Shown piece by piece: positions 8,258 to 16,744 of a stretch of 64,000 nucleotides of DNA. The notes beneath the pieces were generated by a model. It was not told the DNA's origin. It ran no database searches and worked only from the letters and a program-made list of their open reading frames with translations. Each line of letters begins with the position of its first letter. Position 1 is the stretch's first letter. Source of the DNA: CAYSCX01 sp964429575 (GTDB lineage Bacteria; Desulfobacterota; Binatia; Binatales; Binataceae). The translations under genes and the position numbers were made by a program. The DNA lies in assembly GCA_964429575.1 (NCBI GenBank), contig CAYSCX010000004.1, positions 62,001 through 126,000 of the forward strand. Reading direction: 5' to 3'.

Positions 8258-8860
8258 ATGGCCGCCCGCAAGGCCGCATCACGCCGCCGAGAGCCGCGAC
8301 GCTGCGGGTGGGCGCGAAGCGCCCTTGCGATCCGTTACCACGACTGGGAGTGGGGCGTGCCGGTACACGACGACCGGCGCCTCTTCGAGTTCCTGATACT
8401 GGAAGGCGCGCAGGCCGGACTCAGCTGGGAGACGATCCTCAAGAAGCGCGCCGCCTATCGCGCTGCGTTTGACGGATTCAGCGCCGCGAAGATCGCGCGT
8501 TACGATCGCCGCAAGGTGAATGCGCTTCTTCGGGATGACGGGATTGTGCGCAACCGTCTGAAGATTGGCGCAGCGATCAAGAACGCGCGCGCCTTCATCG
8601 CGGTTCGCAACGAGTTCGGGAGCTTCGACCGCTTCATCTGGCAGTTCGCTGGCGGGCGGCCGCGCGTCAACCGGTGGCGCTTCATCCGTCAGGTTCCAGC
8701 ACGCACGCCAGAATCTGACGCGATGAGCAAGGAACTTCGCCGGCGGGGATTTTCGTTCGCCGGCTCTACGATTTGCTACGCGCTTATGCAAGCGGTCGGC
8801 ATGGTCAACGATCACACGACCGATTGCTTCCGCTACGCGGCACTGAGGCGGCGGCGCTAG
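8258..8860 (+). CDS. tag: DNA-3-methyladenine glycosylase I
   Basis: Excises 3-methyladenine from alkylated DNA in base-excision repair. The 200-residue frame has an N-terminal RCGW, then YHDWEWGVPVHDDRRLFEFL, LEGAQAGLSWETILKKR and a C-terminal NDHTTDCFRY. The Cys and His of RCGW/YHDWEWG and the His and Cys of NDHTTDC correspond to the zinc-binding residues known from E. coli Tag. A run of about 16 basic residues precedes RCGW, so a start somewhat downstream is possible. The TAG stop (8858-8860) is the first three bases of a hairpin-ended repeat element. Confidence 0.95.
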   Translation: MAARKAASRRREPRRCGWARSALAIRYHDWEWGVPVHDDRRLFEFLILEGAQAGLSWETILKKRAAYRAAFDGFSAAKIARYDRRKVNALLRDDGIVRNRLKIGAAIKNARAFIAVRNEFGSFDRFIWQFAGGRPRVNRWRFIRQVPARTPESDAMSKELRRRGFSFAGSTICYALMQAVGMVNDHTTDCFRYAALRRRR

Positions 8861-9042
8861 CAGGCTGCGGGAAAAGGCTTCGCAGCCTGCTCCCTCTCTG
8901 TTATCTCCCCCTGGTCAGGGGGAGAAGCTTGAGGAAGGAAGCCCGATCCTTCGCCCACGGCTCGGGACAAGGTTTTCATGCAGGGTGCCAGCGTGGTTGC
9001 TGAACGCATCGTACCTTGGATAGCTTTTTCCGCACCCTGCTA
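8858..9042. repeat. Hairpin-ended intergenic repeat (MITE-like), copy 1
   Basis: The ends are imperfect inverted repeats: the left end TAGCAGGCTGCGGGAAAA matches the inverse of the right end (TAGCAGGGTGCGGAAAA). The left end also folds on its own: AGCAGGCTGCG pairs with CGCAGCCTGCT at 8881-8891. Internally a CCCTCTCT stretch and a CTCCCCCTGGTCAGGGGGAG hairpin (8908-8927) recur in copy 2 at 19196-19356. It encodes no transposase. It lies between two convergent genes, and its terminal TAG triplets serve as stop codon for both. A non-autonomous transposon (MITE) is the best reading, and a REP-type element the alternative. Confidence 0.7.
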
Positions 9043-10575
9043 AGGCTCGCGCGCGCCGGCATTCGGCGCCGCCGCTGGGGCTGACCCTGGCGGCGAGGGG
9101 CGATCGCGAGTCCGGACCACGACGACCTTCGGCTCGGTGTCGGTATAGATCAGCACCGGATCGTTCGCAGGAAGGCGCCTCGCCAGAGATTGCCATCGCT
9201 CGGCCGGCAGCAGCACGTAGATGCCGGACCGAATTGCGGCCTGGCGGCGGATGTACCCGGTGTCACGGTGGAGATGGAATTGCAGCTCATACGCCCATCG
9301 AGAGAAGCCGAAGAGATACAGCGGCCGATCCCGCGGAACCACTTCATTCACTCTTTGTGCCGCGATCGCCGGCTCGCGGCCCTCGCACGCGCGCTTGGCT
9401 GCCCAGGGGAGGTGGAAAAAAATTCCCACGACGAGTGCGAAACAGACCACCCCGTAGGCGGCGCGCAGTCGCGCCCCCCAACGAATTTCCGAAGCGCGAT
9501 CGACGATCCACGCAACCAGAATCGCCGCTGACGGGTACAGTGGGAGCAGATAAACTCGACTCTTGTAGGCGGCGATACTGAAGAAAATAAATGTGACTGC
9601 CCAGAAGGTTGCCAATAGCTGGACGCTCGTTCGTACTCGACCACTGGAAGAATTGCGTAGTTCGCGAGCGAGCGGCAGGACCGGAATTAGCACGAGCAAA
9701 ACCGCGATGACGGCGATCGCGCTGATCACTGGTGATTGCATCACTGCCCGACCGACATAGAACCACGGTGGCATCGTGCCGAGCGCGCCCACGAACCGTC
9801 CGTAATTTTCGATTGCCAACTGGTGGCGCGGGTTTTGCGAATAGCCGGTCAGATAGCTCGCGACGTACCAGCTCGACGCGATGATCAATCCGAGTGCAAT
9901 CGGACCAGGACGAAGCAATGCGCGCAGATCTTTCCAACGCCGCCTTCCCGCCAGGTACGCCAAAATTGTAAGTGATGGAATGATCGCGCCGATCGGGCCC
10001 TTGGAGAGAACGGCAAGTCCAAGCGCGAGCGCCGCGAGGTAGAGCATCAGAGAACGCCGAGAGCCCGTCGGCGCCGGCGAGCCCTCGGCGACTCCACCGC
10101 CATCGAGCCACCAAGCGAAGCTGAATATTCCCAGCGATTCGAAGAACGTCAGAGTCATGTCGACTCGGCCAAGGCGGCCTTTCTCGATGTAGTAATGCGA
10201 CGCAACCAGGGCGAGGCCCGCGAGCACTGCGCCGCGCGGTCCAAGCGCCCACCACGCAAAGGCCATGGTGAGCACCACACCCGCGACGGCGTACAACGCC
10301 GCCGCCAGTCGCAGGCTCCGCGGCGTAACTTTGTGAATTCCAAGGAGGGTGTGAAGGGCTGTCGAGGTCCAATGGAATAGCGGCGGCTTCGCGATTGGCT
10401 CGATGCCGCCGGGGAGCGGAGACAAGAGCTCGCCCTGCTCGACCATCAGCTGCACGGTCATGCCGTCATGCGCCTCGTTGCCGAAGCAAATATCCGCCCC
10501 GCCAAGGTCGTGGAGTGTGAGCACGGCCGCTACAGCCGCGATCGCGGCGCACGCCCAAAGCGCGCAGCGGGTCAT
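9040..10575 (-). CDS. PMT/ArnT-like family glycosyltransferase, paralogue A
   Basis: Integral membrane GT-C glycosyltransferase that would use a polyprenyl-phosphate sugar donor on the outer side of the inner membrane. The 511 residues include a first membrane helix (about 8-25), a GNEAHDGMTVQLMVEQGE motif in the first periplasmic loop, KPPLFHWTSTALHTLLG, VDMTLTFFESLGIFSFAWW and about ten further hydrophobic segments, then a soluble C-terminal domain. In ArnT-like enzymes the first loop usually has Asp-Glu, while here it is Asn-Glu. The gene overlaps paralogue B by 4 bp (ATGA) and its TAG stop is part of the repeat element. The acceptor (lipid A, protein or other glycan) cannot be told from sequence. 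Confidence 0.8.
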   Translation of the reverse strand: MTRCALWACAAIAAVAAVLTLHDLGGADICFGNEAHDGMTVQLMVEQGELLSPLPGGIEPIAKPPLFHWTSTALHTLLGIHKVTPRSLRLAAALYAVAGVVLTMAFAWWALGPRGAVLAGLALVASHYYIEKGRLGRVDMTLTFFESLGIFSFAWWLDGGGVAEGSPAPTGSRRSLMLYLAALALGLAVLSKGPIGAIIPSLTILAYLAGRRRWKDLRALLRPGPIALGLIIASSWYVASYLTGYSQNPRHQLAIENYGRFVGALGTMPPWFYVGRAVMQSPVISAIAVIAVLLVLIPVLPLARELRNSSSGRVRTSVQLLATFWAVTFIFFSIAAYKSRVYLLPLYPSAAILVAWIVDRASEIRWGARLRAAYGVVCFALVVGIFFHLPWAAKRACEGREPAIAAQRVNEVVPRDRPLYLFGFSRWAYELQFHLHRDTGYIRRQAAIRSGIYVLLPAERWQSLARRLPANDPVLIYTDTEPKVVVVRTRDRPSPPGSAPAAAPNAGAREP

Positions 10576-12122
10576 CGCGGCAATGAAGTGGCCGCGCGCT
10601 GGGCGTAGGTTTTGCCGCGTCGCACCAGCACGAGTTTTCGATTGCCGTAGGTGGAGGTGAGGACCGGCTCGAGGCCGAGCGCATCGTGGCGACTGCGCTC
10701 CCAGGCGTCGGCCGGCATCAAAACGTAATTACCAGCCGCATCGCCCAATCTGCCCTGCAGCCGAATGACTTTGCGCCTCAGGTAGAATTGCAGAGGCGCG
10801 AGTTCCTCCTTGAAGCCGTATACATAGAGCGTGTCGTCGGGTGTCACCACGCGCCTGATCTCATCAGCGGCCGGGCGGTAGGTCAGATTCGCGCATGCGC
10901 GCACTTCGCGCTCGGGTATGTAGCCGAAGTTGAAGACGACGAGCCCCAGCGCCGCGACCACGTAGGCGGTTCGCAGATAGCCTCCCCATTTCCAACGGTC
11001 CCAGCTCACTACCCACCACGCGAGCAAAACTGCGGTCGGGGGCCACAGCGGCAACAAGTACGCGCGTCGCTTGTATGCTGCTATCGAGAAGAAAAGGACC
11101 GCAATGATCCAGAAGAGAGCGAATAGAAGGAGCGCCGAGCGCGTTCGTTCGCTCGTGGAGCCGGTCGGGGACAACGCGCTTCGCCGCGCCGTCCGCAGCG
11201 CGGCGAATACTGCAAGCGGAGCGAGCACGCTTATCGGCGCCGAATTCAAGAACAACGGCTTCACGTAATACCACGGCGGCATCGTGCCCAGCGCACCGAA
11301 GAAGCGCCCGAAGTTCTCCGCGTCGAGCTGACGATTAAGGAACGCGTCCTTGCCGGCCACGAAACAGGCTAGATACCAACTCGACGCGATCGCCAGGCCG
11401 AGTAGCGCAGGTCCCGGCTCGAGCAGCGCGCGGATCAGATCGAACCTGCGATCGACGACGACGAATGCCGCGACGGCCAACAGCGGAAGGATCGCGCCGA
11501 CGGGGCCCTTGGTGAGAACGGCAAGGCCGAGCGCCAACGCGAACAGATAGAGCAACGCATTGTCGGCGCGCTCGCCGCGCTTGCTCGCTTCCCGGCTTGG
11601 CAACCACCACGCAAAGCTGAAAAGCGCCAGCGCGATGAAAAACGTCAGCGTCATGTCGACGCGTCCAAATCGTCCGAGCGCGATGTACTGGTAAGACGCA
11701 ACCAGCGTGAGGCCGGCGAGTACGCTCGCGGTCGGGCCGAACACGCGGAACCCGAAAGCCATCGCGAGAACGATACCCCCAAGACCGTAGAGCGCGGATG
11801 GCAGCCGCAAGTCCATCGGCGTGACTTGGCGGATGCCGAGCAGACGGTCGAGCGCAACGCCGGTCCAATGAAAGAGCGGCGGCTTGTACATCGGCGTGGT
11901 GCCGTTCTGGAGGGGAAAGAGAAGCTCGCCGTGCTCCACCATCCGCTGCAGGAAGACGGCTTCGACCGCCTCGTTCCCGTTGCACACGTCGCTGGCGCCG
12001 AGCCGGTTCAGGAGCAGCACGGCGGCGAGCACCGCGATCGCGGCAATCGCCGCAATCGCGCGATTCGGCGTCCAGCGTCCGCGGTGCACACCTTCGCCGC
12101 CCGGGGTTTGCGCTTGGCTCAT
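10572..12122 (-). CDS. PMT/ArnT-like family glycosyltransferase, paralogue B
   Basis: Tandem paralogue of the downstream gene, with the same order of motifs: GNEAVEAVFLQRMVEHGELL after the first helix, YKPPLFHWTGVALDRLLGI, VDMTLTFFIALALFSFAWW, ALGLAVLTKGPVGAILPLL and about ten membrane segments, then a soluble C-terminus. The 516-residue length is typical of GT39/GT83 enzymes. The first-loop motif is again Asn-Glu. The start is placed at ATG 12122, and no strong ribosome-binding site was seen. The 4-bp overlap with paralogue A indicates a two-gene operon, possibly making a two-sugar addition or a hetero-pair. Confidence 0.8.
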   Translation of the reverse strand: MSQAQTPGGEGVHRGRWTPNRAIAAIAAIAVLAAVLLLNRLGASDVCNGNEAVEAVFLQRMVEHGELLFPLQNGTTPMYKPPLFHWTGVALDRLLGIRQVTPMDLRLPSALYGLGGIVLAMAFGFRVFGPTASVLAGLTLVASYQYIALGRFGRVDMTLTFFIALALFSFAWWLPSREASKRGERADNALLYLFALALGLAVLTKGPVGAILPLLAVAAFVVVDRRFDLIRALLEPGPALLGLAIASSWYLACFVAGKDAFLNRQLDAENFGRFFGALGTMPPWYYVKPLFLNSAPISVLAPLAVFAALRTARRSALSPTGSTSERTRSALLLFALFWIIAVLFFSIAAYKRRAYLLPLWPPTAVLLAWWVVSWDRWKWGGYLRTAYVVAALGLVVFNFGYIPEREVRACANLTYRPAADEIRRVVTPDDTLYVYGFKEELAPLQFYLRRKVIRLQGRLGDAAGNYVLMPADAWERSRHDALGLEPVLTSTYGNRKLVLVRRGKTYAQRAATSLPR

Positions 12123-12133
12123 GACAGGTCCGA

Positions 12134-13369
12134 TCAGTACAGGTCGTAGCGAAAGATCGCGATGCGTGCGATGCGCGCACGGTCATATCCGCGCCACTTC
12201 GCCGCGGGGACCTGGTCGGGTCGGGTGCGCCGGAACTTCATCCGCTGGAAAAACCGCTCCGCGCGATGTTCGCTGGTGCAGGCAAATACGTATCGCAAGC
12301 GGCGCGCGCGCGCTTCCTTGAGCACCTCGCTTACCAGCTCCACCGCGACCCCCTCGCCCTGGAAGCGCGTCAGCGTGTAAAGCGCAGTCAGCTCCCCCGC
12401 GCGCTCTCGATGGTACGGCTCAGTTAACAGCGAGCAAATACCGGCGAGATGCTCGTCGCCGATCCGGTAGCCAAAGCACGACGGCAAGAGGCGCGCGATC
12501 TGGCCGGTAGTACGCTCAAGCAGGAAGCCCTCGTTCTGTGCGCGCACGATCAGCGCCTCGACTTCCTCGAAGTCGTCGATCGACACCGGCCGCACCCATC
12601 CGTACTGCATTTCGGTGAACAGGGTTCCTGCGCCGAGGAAACTGAACAGCTCCTCATAGACGTCGCGCGGCGCAACCAGGTTGACCGAGCCCACTCCGTT
12701 CTTGAGCGCGTGCTCGGCCGCGCGCACGATCACCCGGCGAAGCCGCCCGCGCACGCGGCGCATCACGCGCGCGATGCGTTTCATCTCAACGAACGCCAGC
12801 CGTTCGCCGCCGGCGCCGGCAAGGCCGCCGTGGCGGTCGAGAAAGATCAGCTTGAACATGCGAAGCCGGCTTGCGAGTTCGCGCGCGAACACCGTCAGGT
12901 CCTCAGGATCGTCGGTGCTGGTTGATGCGACCACGATCGATCCGGCGCGCAGCCGGTCCCAAATCTGCGCGACCGCCGAGTCCGGCGGATATGGCCGCGA
13001 GCGGAGTCCGATTGCCGGGTTGAAGACCGGCGGCGGCGACGGCGGCGCGAGCCTGCCCATCCGCCGGAGCAGCTTCGGCATTCCGTGCGGGGACACGATC
13101 ACGATGCAGCGCGTCTGGTTGCGGCGAAGTTCGCGCAGCGTACGCACGAGCGAGTCGAGTTCGCTCAATCGTTCGCCGCTTGGCGGCACCAGCGCGAGCA
13201 GGAGGCTCTTGCCGTAGAATTCCTCGAGGTAGAAGGTCTTCTCGGAGAAAAGCGCCGCCGCGCTCCGGCCGTCAGCGCCAGTAGCCGCTCCAGGAGCGGC
13301 TGTCAGGGGCTCGCCGTTCACGATACGCAACCTGTCACTCGACGTGAATTCGGCTTCGCGCCGGGACAA
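12134..13369 (-). CDS. ArgA-like GNAT acetyltransferase with a degenerate kinase-fold N-terminus
   Basis: The C-terminal half (from about residue 265, VRPVSIDDFEEVEALIVRAQ) is a GNAT domain resembling N-acetylglutamate synthase. It continues with LTALYTLTRFQGEGVAVELV (acetyl-CoA loop) and a YVFACTSEHRAERFFQRMKF strand-helix-strand. The N-terminal part (about 40-260) resembles the amino-acid-kinase fold of ArgA, including FLDRHGGLAGAGGERLAFVE and GVGSVNLVAPRDVYEELFSFLGAGTLFTE, but lacks the clear Lys and Gly motifs of an active kinase. This is the ArgA arrangement, so N-acetylglutamate synthase (first step of arginine synthesis) is likely but not proven. The gene is 11 bp upstream of the glycosyltransferase pair and 18 bp downstream of the Rrf2 regulator. 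Confidence 0.65.
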   Translation of the reverse strand: MSRREAEFTSSDRLRIVNGEPLTAAPGAATGADGRSAAALFSEKTFYLEEFYGKSLLLALVPPSGERLSELDSLVRTLRELRRNQTRCIVIVSPHGMPKLLRRMGRLAPPSPPPVFNPAIGLRSRPYPPDSAVAQIWDRLRAGSIVVASTSTDDPEDLTVFARELASRLRMFKLIFLDRHGGLAGAGGERLAFVEMKRIARVMRRVRGRLRRVIVRAAEHALKNGVGSVNLVAPRDVYEELFSFLGAGTLFTEMQYGWVRPVSIDDFEEVEALIVRAQNEGFLLERTTGQIARLLPSCFGYRIGDEHLAGICSLLTEPYHRERAGELTALYTLTRFQGEGVAVELVSEVLKEARARRLRYVFACTSEHRAERFFQRMKFRRTRPDQVPAAKWRGYDRARIARIAIFRYDLY

Positions 13370-13387
13370 TGCGCGCTTACCAACTGC

Positions 13388-13861
13388 CTAATGCTTTTCG
13401 GAAGCCGCCACGGGCTGTGCGCCTGCGGCCGCGAGGCGTGATGGGCCGGTTGGAGTGGAGCGGGCAATCTCCTGCAGCGTCGTATCTGAGAACATTTCGA
13501 GCAGAATCTGTTGGCCCTTCTCCCACACGCGGAACATCCGGCAAGTCGGCTGGAGCGCGCATGAACTCGAGCCGTCAGTACACACGTTAAGCGTGATCGG
13601 CCCCTCCACCGCCTCGATGATGTCGCGAAACGAGATGGTGGCTGCCGGCCGCGCCAACTGGTAGCCGCCGCCCGGGCCGCGGCGCGCATGCACGAGACCT
13701 CGCCGCATCAGATCGCGGATGACCTTCTCAAGATAGTACTTCGGGATTTGCTCGTGGCGGGCAATCTCCGCGCCGCGCGCAACACCCTCGGGACGGTCCG
13801 CCAGGTAGATCATCGCGCGCAATGCGTACTCGATCTTGCGCGGAATCTGCATCAGGCTCAT
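13388..13861 (-). CDS. Rrf2-family transcriptional regulator with a three-cysteine motif
   Basis: The N-terminal winged helix begins MQIPRKIEYALRAMIYLADR, with the family signature IPKYYLEKVIRDLMRRGLV and RGPGGGYQLAR in the wing. Three cysteines at about residues 93-105 (CTDGSSSCALQPTC spacing) match the iron-sulfur ligands of IscR/NsrR-type members, so redox, iron-sulfur or NO sensing is plausible. A Pro/Ala-rich C-terminal tail of about 30 residues is unusual. The gene leads a minus-strand run with the ArgA-like gene and both glycosyltransferases. The riboflavin synthase gene ends 51 bp upstream in the same direction. Its targets are unknown. Confidence 0.88.
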   Translation of the reverse strand: MSLMQIPRKIEYALRAMIYLADRPEGVARGAEIARHEQIPKYYLEKVIRDLMRRGLVHARRGPGGGYQLARPAATISFRDIIEAVEGPITLNVCTDGSSSCALQPTCRMFRVWEKGQQILLEMFSDTTLQEIARSTPTGPSRLAAAGAQPVAASEKH

Positions 13862-13912
13862 GAGGGCCCTCCGAGTTCCGCAATATTGCGCGCTACCTGC
13901 ATGATTCTCGCG

Positions 13913-14527
13913 CTAGCTTGTGGCGGCGAGACTTTGCCCGCGCTCGATGAGCATCCGCTCCACGTATTTCGCGAGCATGTCGATTTCCATATTGAACGCG
14001 TCGCCGGGCCGCTTGAGGCCGAGGGTCGTCACTTTGAGCGTGTGCGGGATGAGCGCGCAGGAGAACCGGTTCTCGCCAATCGAGAACACGGTGAGGCTTA
14101 CGCCGTCGAGAGCGACAGAACCTTTCTCGATTAGATAGCGCGCGTGCGCGGCGGGCGCCTCAAACTCGTAGAGCTTCGAGTCACCCTCGGGCGTGATCGA
14201 AACAAGCCTCGCGATTCCGTCGACGTGTCCTTGCACCAGATGACCGCCGATGAGTTTGTCGAGCGTCAAGCAACGCTCCAGATTCACGCGCTGACCGGCG
14301 CCAAGGCCGCCGAGCGTCGTCCGTCTGAGCGTTTCCGCTGAGAGGTCCATCGCGACCTTGCCGCGCCCCTTCGCGATCACCGTCACGCACACGCCGTTAA
14401 CCGCGATCGAGTCGCCAATCTTGATGCTGGCGCCGGGCAGCGTGGTACGTATTGCGATGCGCGCGCCGCCGTTAGCGCGTTTGATGCTATCGACGGTGCC
14501 GAGATCCTCGATTATTCCGGTGAACAA
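13913..14527 (-). CDS. ribE: Riboflavin synthase, alpha subunit
   Basis: Dismutates two 6,7-dimethyl-8-ribityllumazines to riboflavin. The 204-residue protein shows the two-fold lumazine-binding repeat: MFTGIIEDLGTV with GDSIAVNGVCVTV (residues about 35-50) and GHVDGIARLVSI with GSVALDGVSLTV (residues about 130-145). MFTGII is the hallmark N-terminus. No other rib genes are nearby and I found no RFN (FMN riboswitch) signature in the 160 bp upstream. Confidence 0.97.
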   Translation of the reverse strand: MFTGIIEDLGTVDSIKRANGGARIAIRTTLPGASIKIGDSIAVNGVCVTVIAKGRGKVAMDLSAETLRRTTLGGLGAGQRVNLERCLTLDKLIGGHLVQGHVDGIARLVSITPEGDSKLYEFEAPAAHARYLIEKGSVALDGVSLTVFSIGENRFSCALIPHTLKVTTLGLKRPGDAFNMEIDMLAKYVERMLIERGQSLAATS

Positions 14528-14694
14528 ATTTCCCTCTGCTGGTGGCGCGCAAGCGCGCAGAAAAATCCTGAAAAATCATATCTTTTTGAACGCGGTGGGA
14601 GCAAACGACATTCAGGAGGACGCCGTCGCTAGCGGCGAAAATTCGCCATTGGCGCGTAGTCTCAATGCGACGGTTCCTCTAATCTTTGCACACC

Positions 14695-15405
14695 ATGGCC
14701 ACCAAGCGACGCCACGCGAAGCGCACGCCCCCCAAGGCGCTGCTCTTCGATTTCGGGGGGACGCTCGCGTTTCTCGACTTCGAACTTCTCGCGCATGAGT
14801 TCAGCCGTGATGGGTTGAAGCTCGACCCCCTGGCGCTGGAACACGCGGAGTACGCGGGCCGCGCGGCGCTCGATCGGTACTTGCTGCACGGCGGCGAGCG
14901 CGACATGAACCAGGCCTATCAGCATCTGTTTCGTGGCTGGATGGAGGCGGCGGGCGTGCTGCCTGAACGTGTGCGCGACCTCGGCGAACGTTTTGTTCAG
15001 CTCAACAATGAACTCATGCTGTGGCGAGTAGTGCGGCCCGGCACGCACGAGGCTTTAGCGAAATTCAAGTCGGAGGGAATCAAGCTCGCGATCGTTTCAA
15101 ACGCTGACGGGCGGGTGGAGGCGGACGCAAAGCGCTACGGTCTTGCCGAATTCTTCGACGTGATCATCGACTCGCACGTCGTCGGGGTGGAGAAGCCCGA
15201 CCCCCGCATCTTCCACCTGGCTCTGGATCGGCTCGGTGTCGCGCCCGAGCAAGCGCGCTACGCCGGCGACATCTACTCGATCGACATGGTGGGTGCGCGC
15301 GCCGCCGGAATCGAGGGCCGTCTGATCGATCAGCACGGCCGTTACCACTGGGTCGATCACCGCAAGATTCAGCACATCAAAGACATTCATCCGCTCGACA
15401 ACTGA
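14695..15405 (+). CDS. HAD-superfamily hydrolase
   Basis: Probable phosphatase of the haloacid dehalogenase superfamily. Motif I is LLFDFGGTLAF (residues about 14-24), with Gly where the second Asp often stands. Motif II is IVSNADGRV (Ser near residue 128), motif III includes the Lys of GVEKPDPRIF, and motif IV is YAGDIYSIDMVGARAAG. A helical cap lies between motifs I and II. The usual DxD general acid being DFG argues that the activity may differ from a plain phosphatase. The ATG at 14695 is preferred over a TTG nine bases upstream. Substrate unknown. Confidence 0.85.
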   Translation: MATKRRHAKRTPPKALLFDFGGTLAFLDFELLAHEFSRDGLKLDPLALEHAEYAGRAALDRYLLHGGERDMNQAYQHLFRGWMEAAGVLPERVRDLGERFVQLNNELMLWRVVRPGTHEALAKFKSEGIKLAIVSNADGRVEADAKRYGLAEFFDVIIDSHVVGVEKPDPRIFHLALDRLGVAPEQARYAGDIYSIDMVGARAAGIEGRLIDQHGRYHWVDHRKIQHIKDIHPLDN

Positions 15406-15460
15406 CCTCGGTTGCGGCGCGCGTTGGGGCGGGTGGATAATCGCGGCCGACCGCATCGCA

Positions 15461-16744
15461 ATGGGTACGATTCGAGAGCGTGGAGAGAAGCTTTTTTCCG
15501 GTGAGTTGTCGCCGCGCGAACATCATCCGTTACAGCCCACCGGTGAGTCTGAGGAAGTTGCCGACGGCGTGGTTTTCTTCCGCTGGCTCGGAAATTTCAC
15601 CGCCGTAAAAACCGCAGAGGGCCTGGTGCTCATCGATACCGGTGCTTATTTCAATCAGCGCGGCACGATTGAGATGGTACGCCGGCATTGGCCCGACCGC
15701 GTCAACACCGCGATCTACACGCACGGCCACGTCGATCACGCATGCGGGATGCCGGCATTTGCCGCCGAGGCGCAGCAGAACCGCGTGGCACGTCCACGCG
15801 TGGTTGGACATCGCGCGGTCGCCGCGCGCTTCGATCGGTACAAGCGCACGGCCGGTTACAACAACGTGATCAACACGCGGCAGTTCAACCGCCCGGCCGC
15901 GTGGCCGACCGAGTACGTCTATCCGGATACCTATTTCGACAATCAGCTCAACGTCGTCGCCGGCGACCATCGCTTCGAATGCCATCACGGCCGCGGCGAG
16001 ACCGATGATCATTGCTGGGTGTTCATCCCGCAAACGAAAGTTCTGTGCACCGGCGACTTGATAATTGGCGCCGCGCCCAACGCCGGGAATCCACAGAAGG
16101 TGCAGCGCTATGCTCGCGAGTGGGCGGAGGCGCTGCGCGCGATGGCCAGGACGGGAGCGACGGTTCTGCTACCCGGTCACGGCTATCCGGTCTTCGGGGT
16201 GCTGCAGGTGCGCCAGGTGCTGAACGACACCGCCGACTACCTGCAGAGTCTTCACGATCAGACCATTGAGCTGATGAACGCCGGCGCGTCGCTCGACGAC
16301 GTCATCCACGCAGTGAAGCCGCCGCCAAATCTCGCGGCGAAACCATACCTGCAAGCTGTCTACGACGAGCCGGAATTCATCGTGCGTAACATCTGGCGGT
16401 TGGAGGGCGGCTGGCACGACGGCGTGCCTTCACACCTTAAGCCGGCGCCGCTTCGCGAGCAGGCTCGCGAGATCGCCGCGCTCGCGGGCGGCGCCGCAAA
16501 GATTGTCGCGCGCGCATTGGAAAAGCTCGCCGCGCAAGACCTCGTGCTCGCCTCGCACCTCATCGACTGGGCGGTTGCCGCCGCACCTGCTGACAAGGGA
16601 GCGCATGAAGCGCGCGTGCGGATCTACCACGCGCGCGCGATCGCGTCGGATTCGACGATGAGCCACGGCGTGTTTCGCGCCGCAGTGATCGAATCTGCAA
16701 GAGAGGCGGGTGCCGCGCCGCCCGACGACCCGCGAATGGTCTAG
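15461..16744 (+). CDS. Metallo-beta-lactamase-fold hydrolase, alkylsulfatase-like
   Basis: The core shows IDTGAYFNQRGTIE, the metal motif THGHVDHACGM (residues about 87-97), GRGETDDHCW, TGDLIIGAAPN and LPGHGYPVFG, all zinc ligands of the fold. After it comes YDEPEFIVRNIWRLEGGWHDG (about residues 305-325), characteristic of the dimerisation domain of SdsA-type alkylsulfatases, and a helical C-terminal region. At 427 residues it lacks the signal peptide and sterol-carrier-like C-terminal domain of SdsA1, so it is a short cytoplasmic relative. The stop overlaps the stop of convergent anmK by 4 bp. Confidence 0.8.
   Translation: MGTIRERGEKLFSGELSPREHHPLQPTGESEEVADGVVFFRWLGNFTAVKTAEGLVLIDTGAYFNQRGTIEMVRRHWPDRVNTAIYTHGHVDHACGMPAFAAEAQQNRVARPRVVGHRAVAARFDRYKRTAGYNNVINTRQFNRPAAWPTEYVYPDTYFDNQLNVVAGDHRFECHHGRGETDDHCWVFIPQTKVLCTGDLIIGAAPNAGNPQKVQRYAREWAEALRAMARTGATVLLPGHGYPVFGVLQVRQVLNDTADYLQSLHDQTIELMNAGASLDDVIHAVKPPPNLAAKPYLQAVYDEPEFIVRNIWRLEGGWHDGVPSHLKPAPLREQAREIAALAGGAAKIVARALEKLAAQDLVLASHLIDWAVAAAPADKGAHEARVRIYHARAIASDSTMSHGVFRAAVIESAREAGAAPPDDPRMV

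Noticed and set aside
9344..10372. 342-residue minus-strand frame
   Set aside because: It is the +1 shadow of glycosyltransferase A on the same strand: arginine-rich, with no fold features.
11335..12186. 283-residue minus-strand frame
   Set aside because: Same-strand shadow of glycosyltransferase B, arginine/alanine-rich; discarded for the same reasons.
14528..14694. FMN (RFN) riboswitch upstream of ribE
   Set aside because: I read both strands and did not find the conserved RFN blocks. The region may only hold ordinary promoters.
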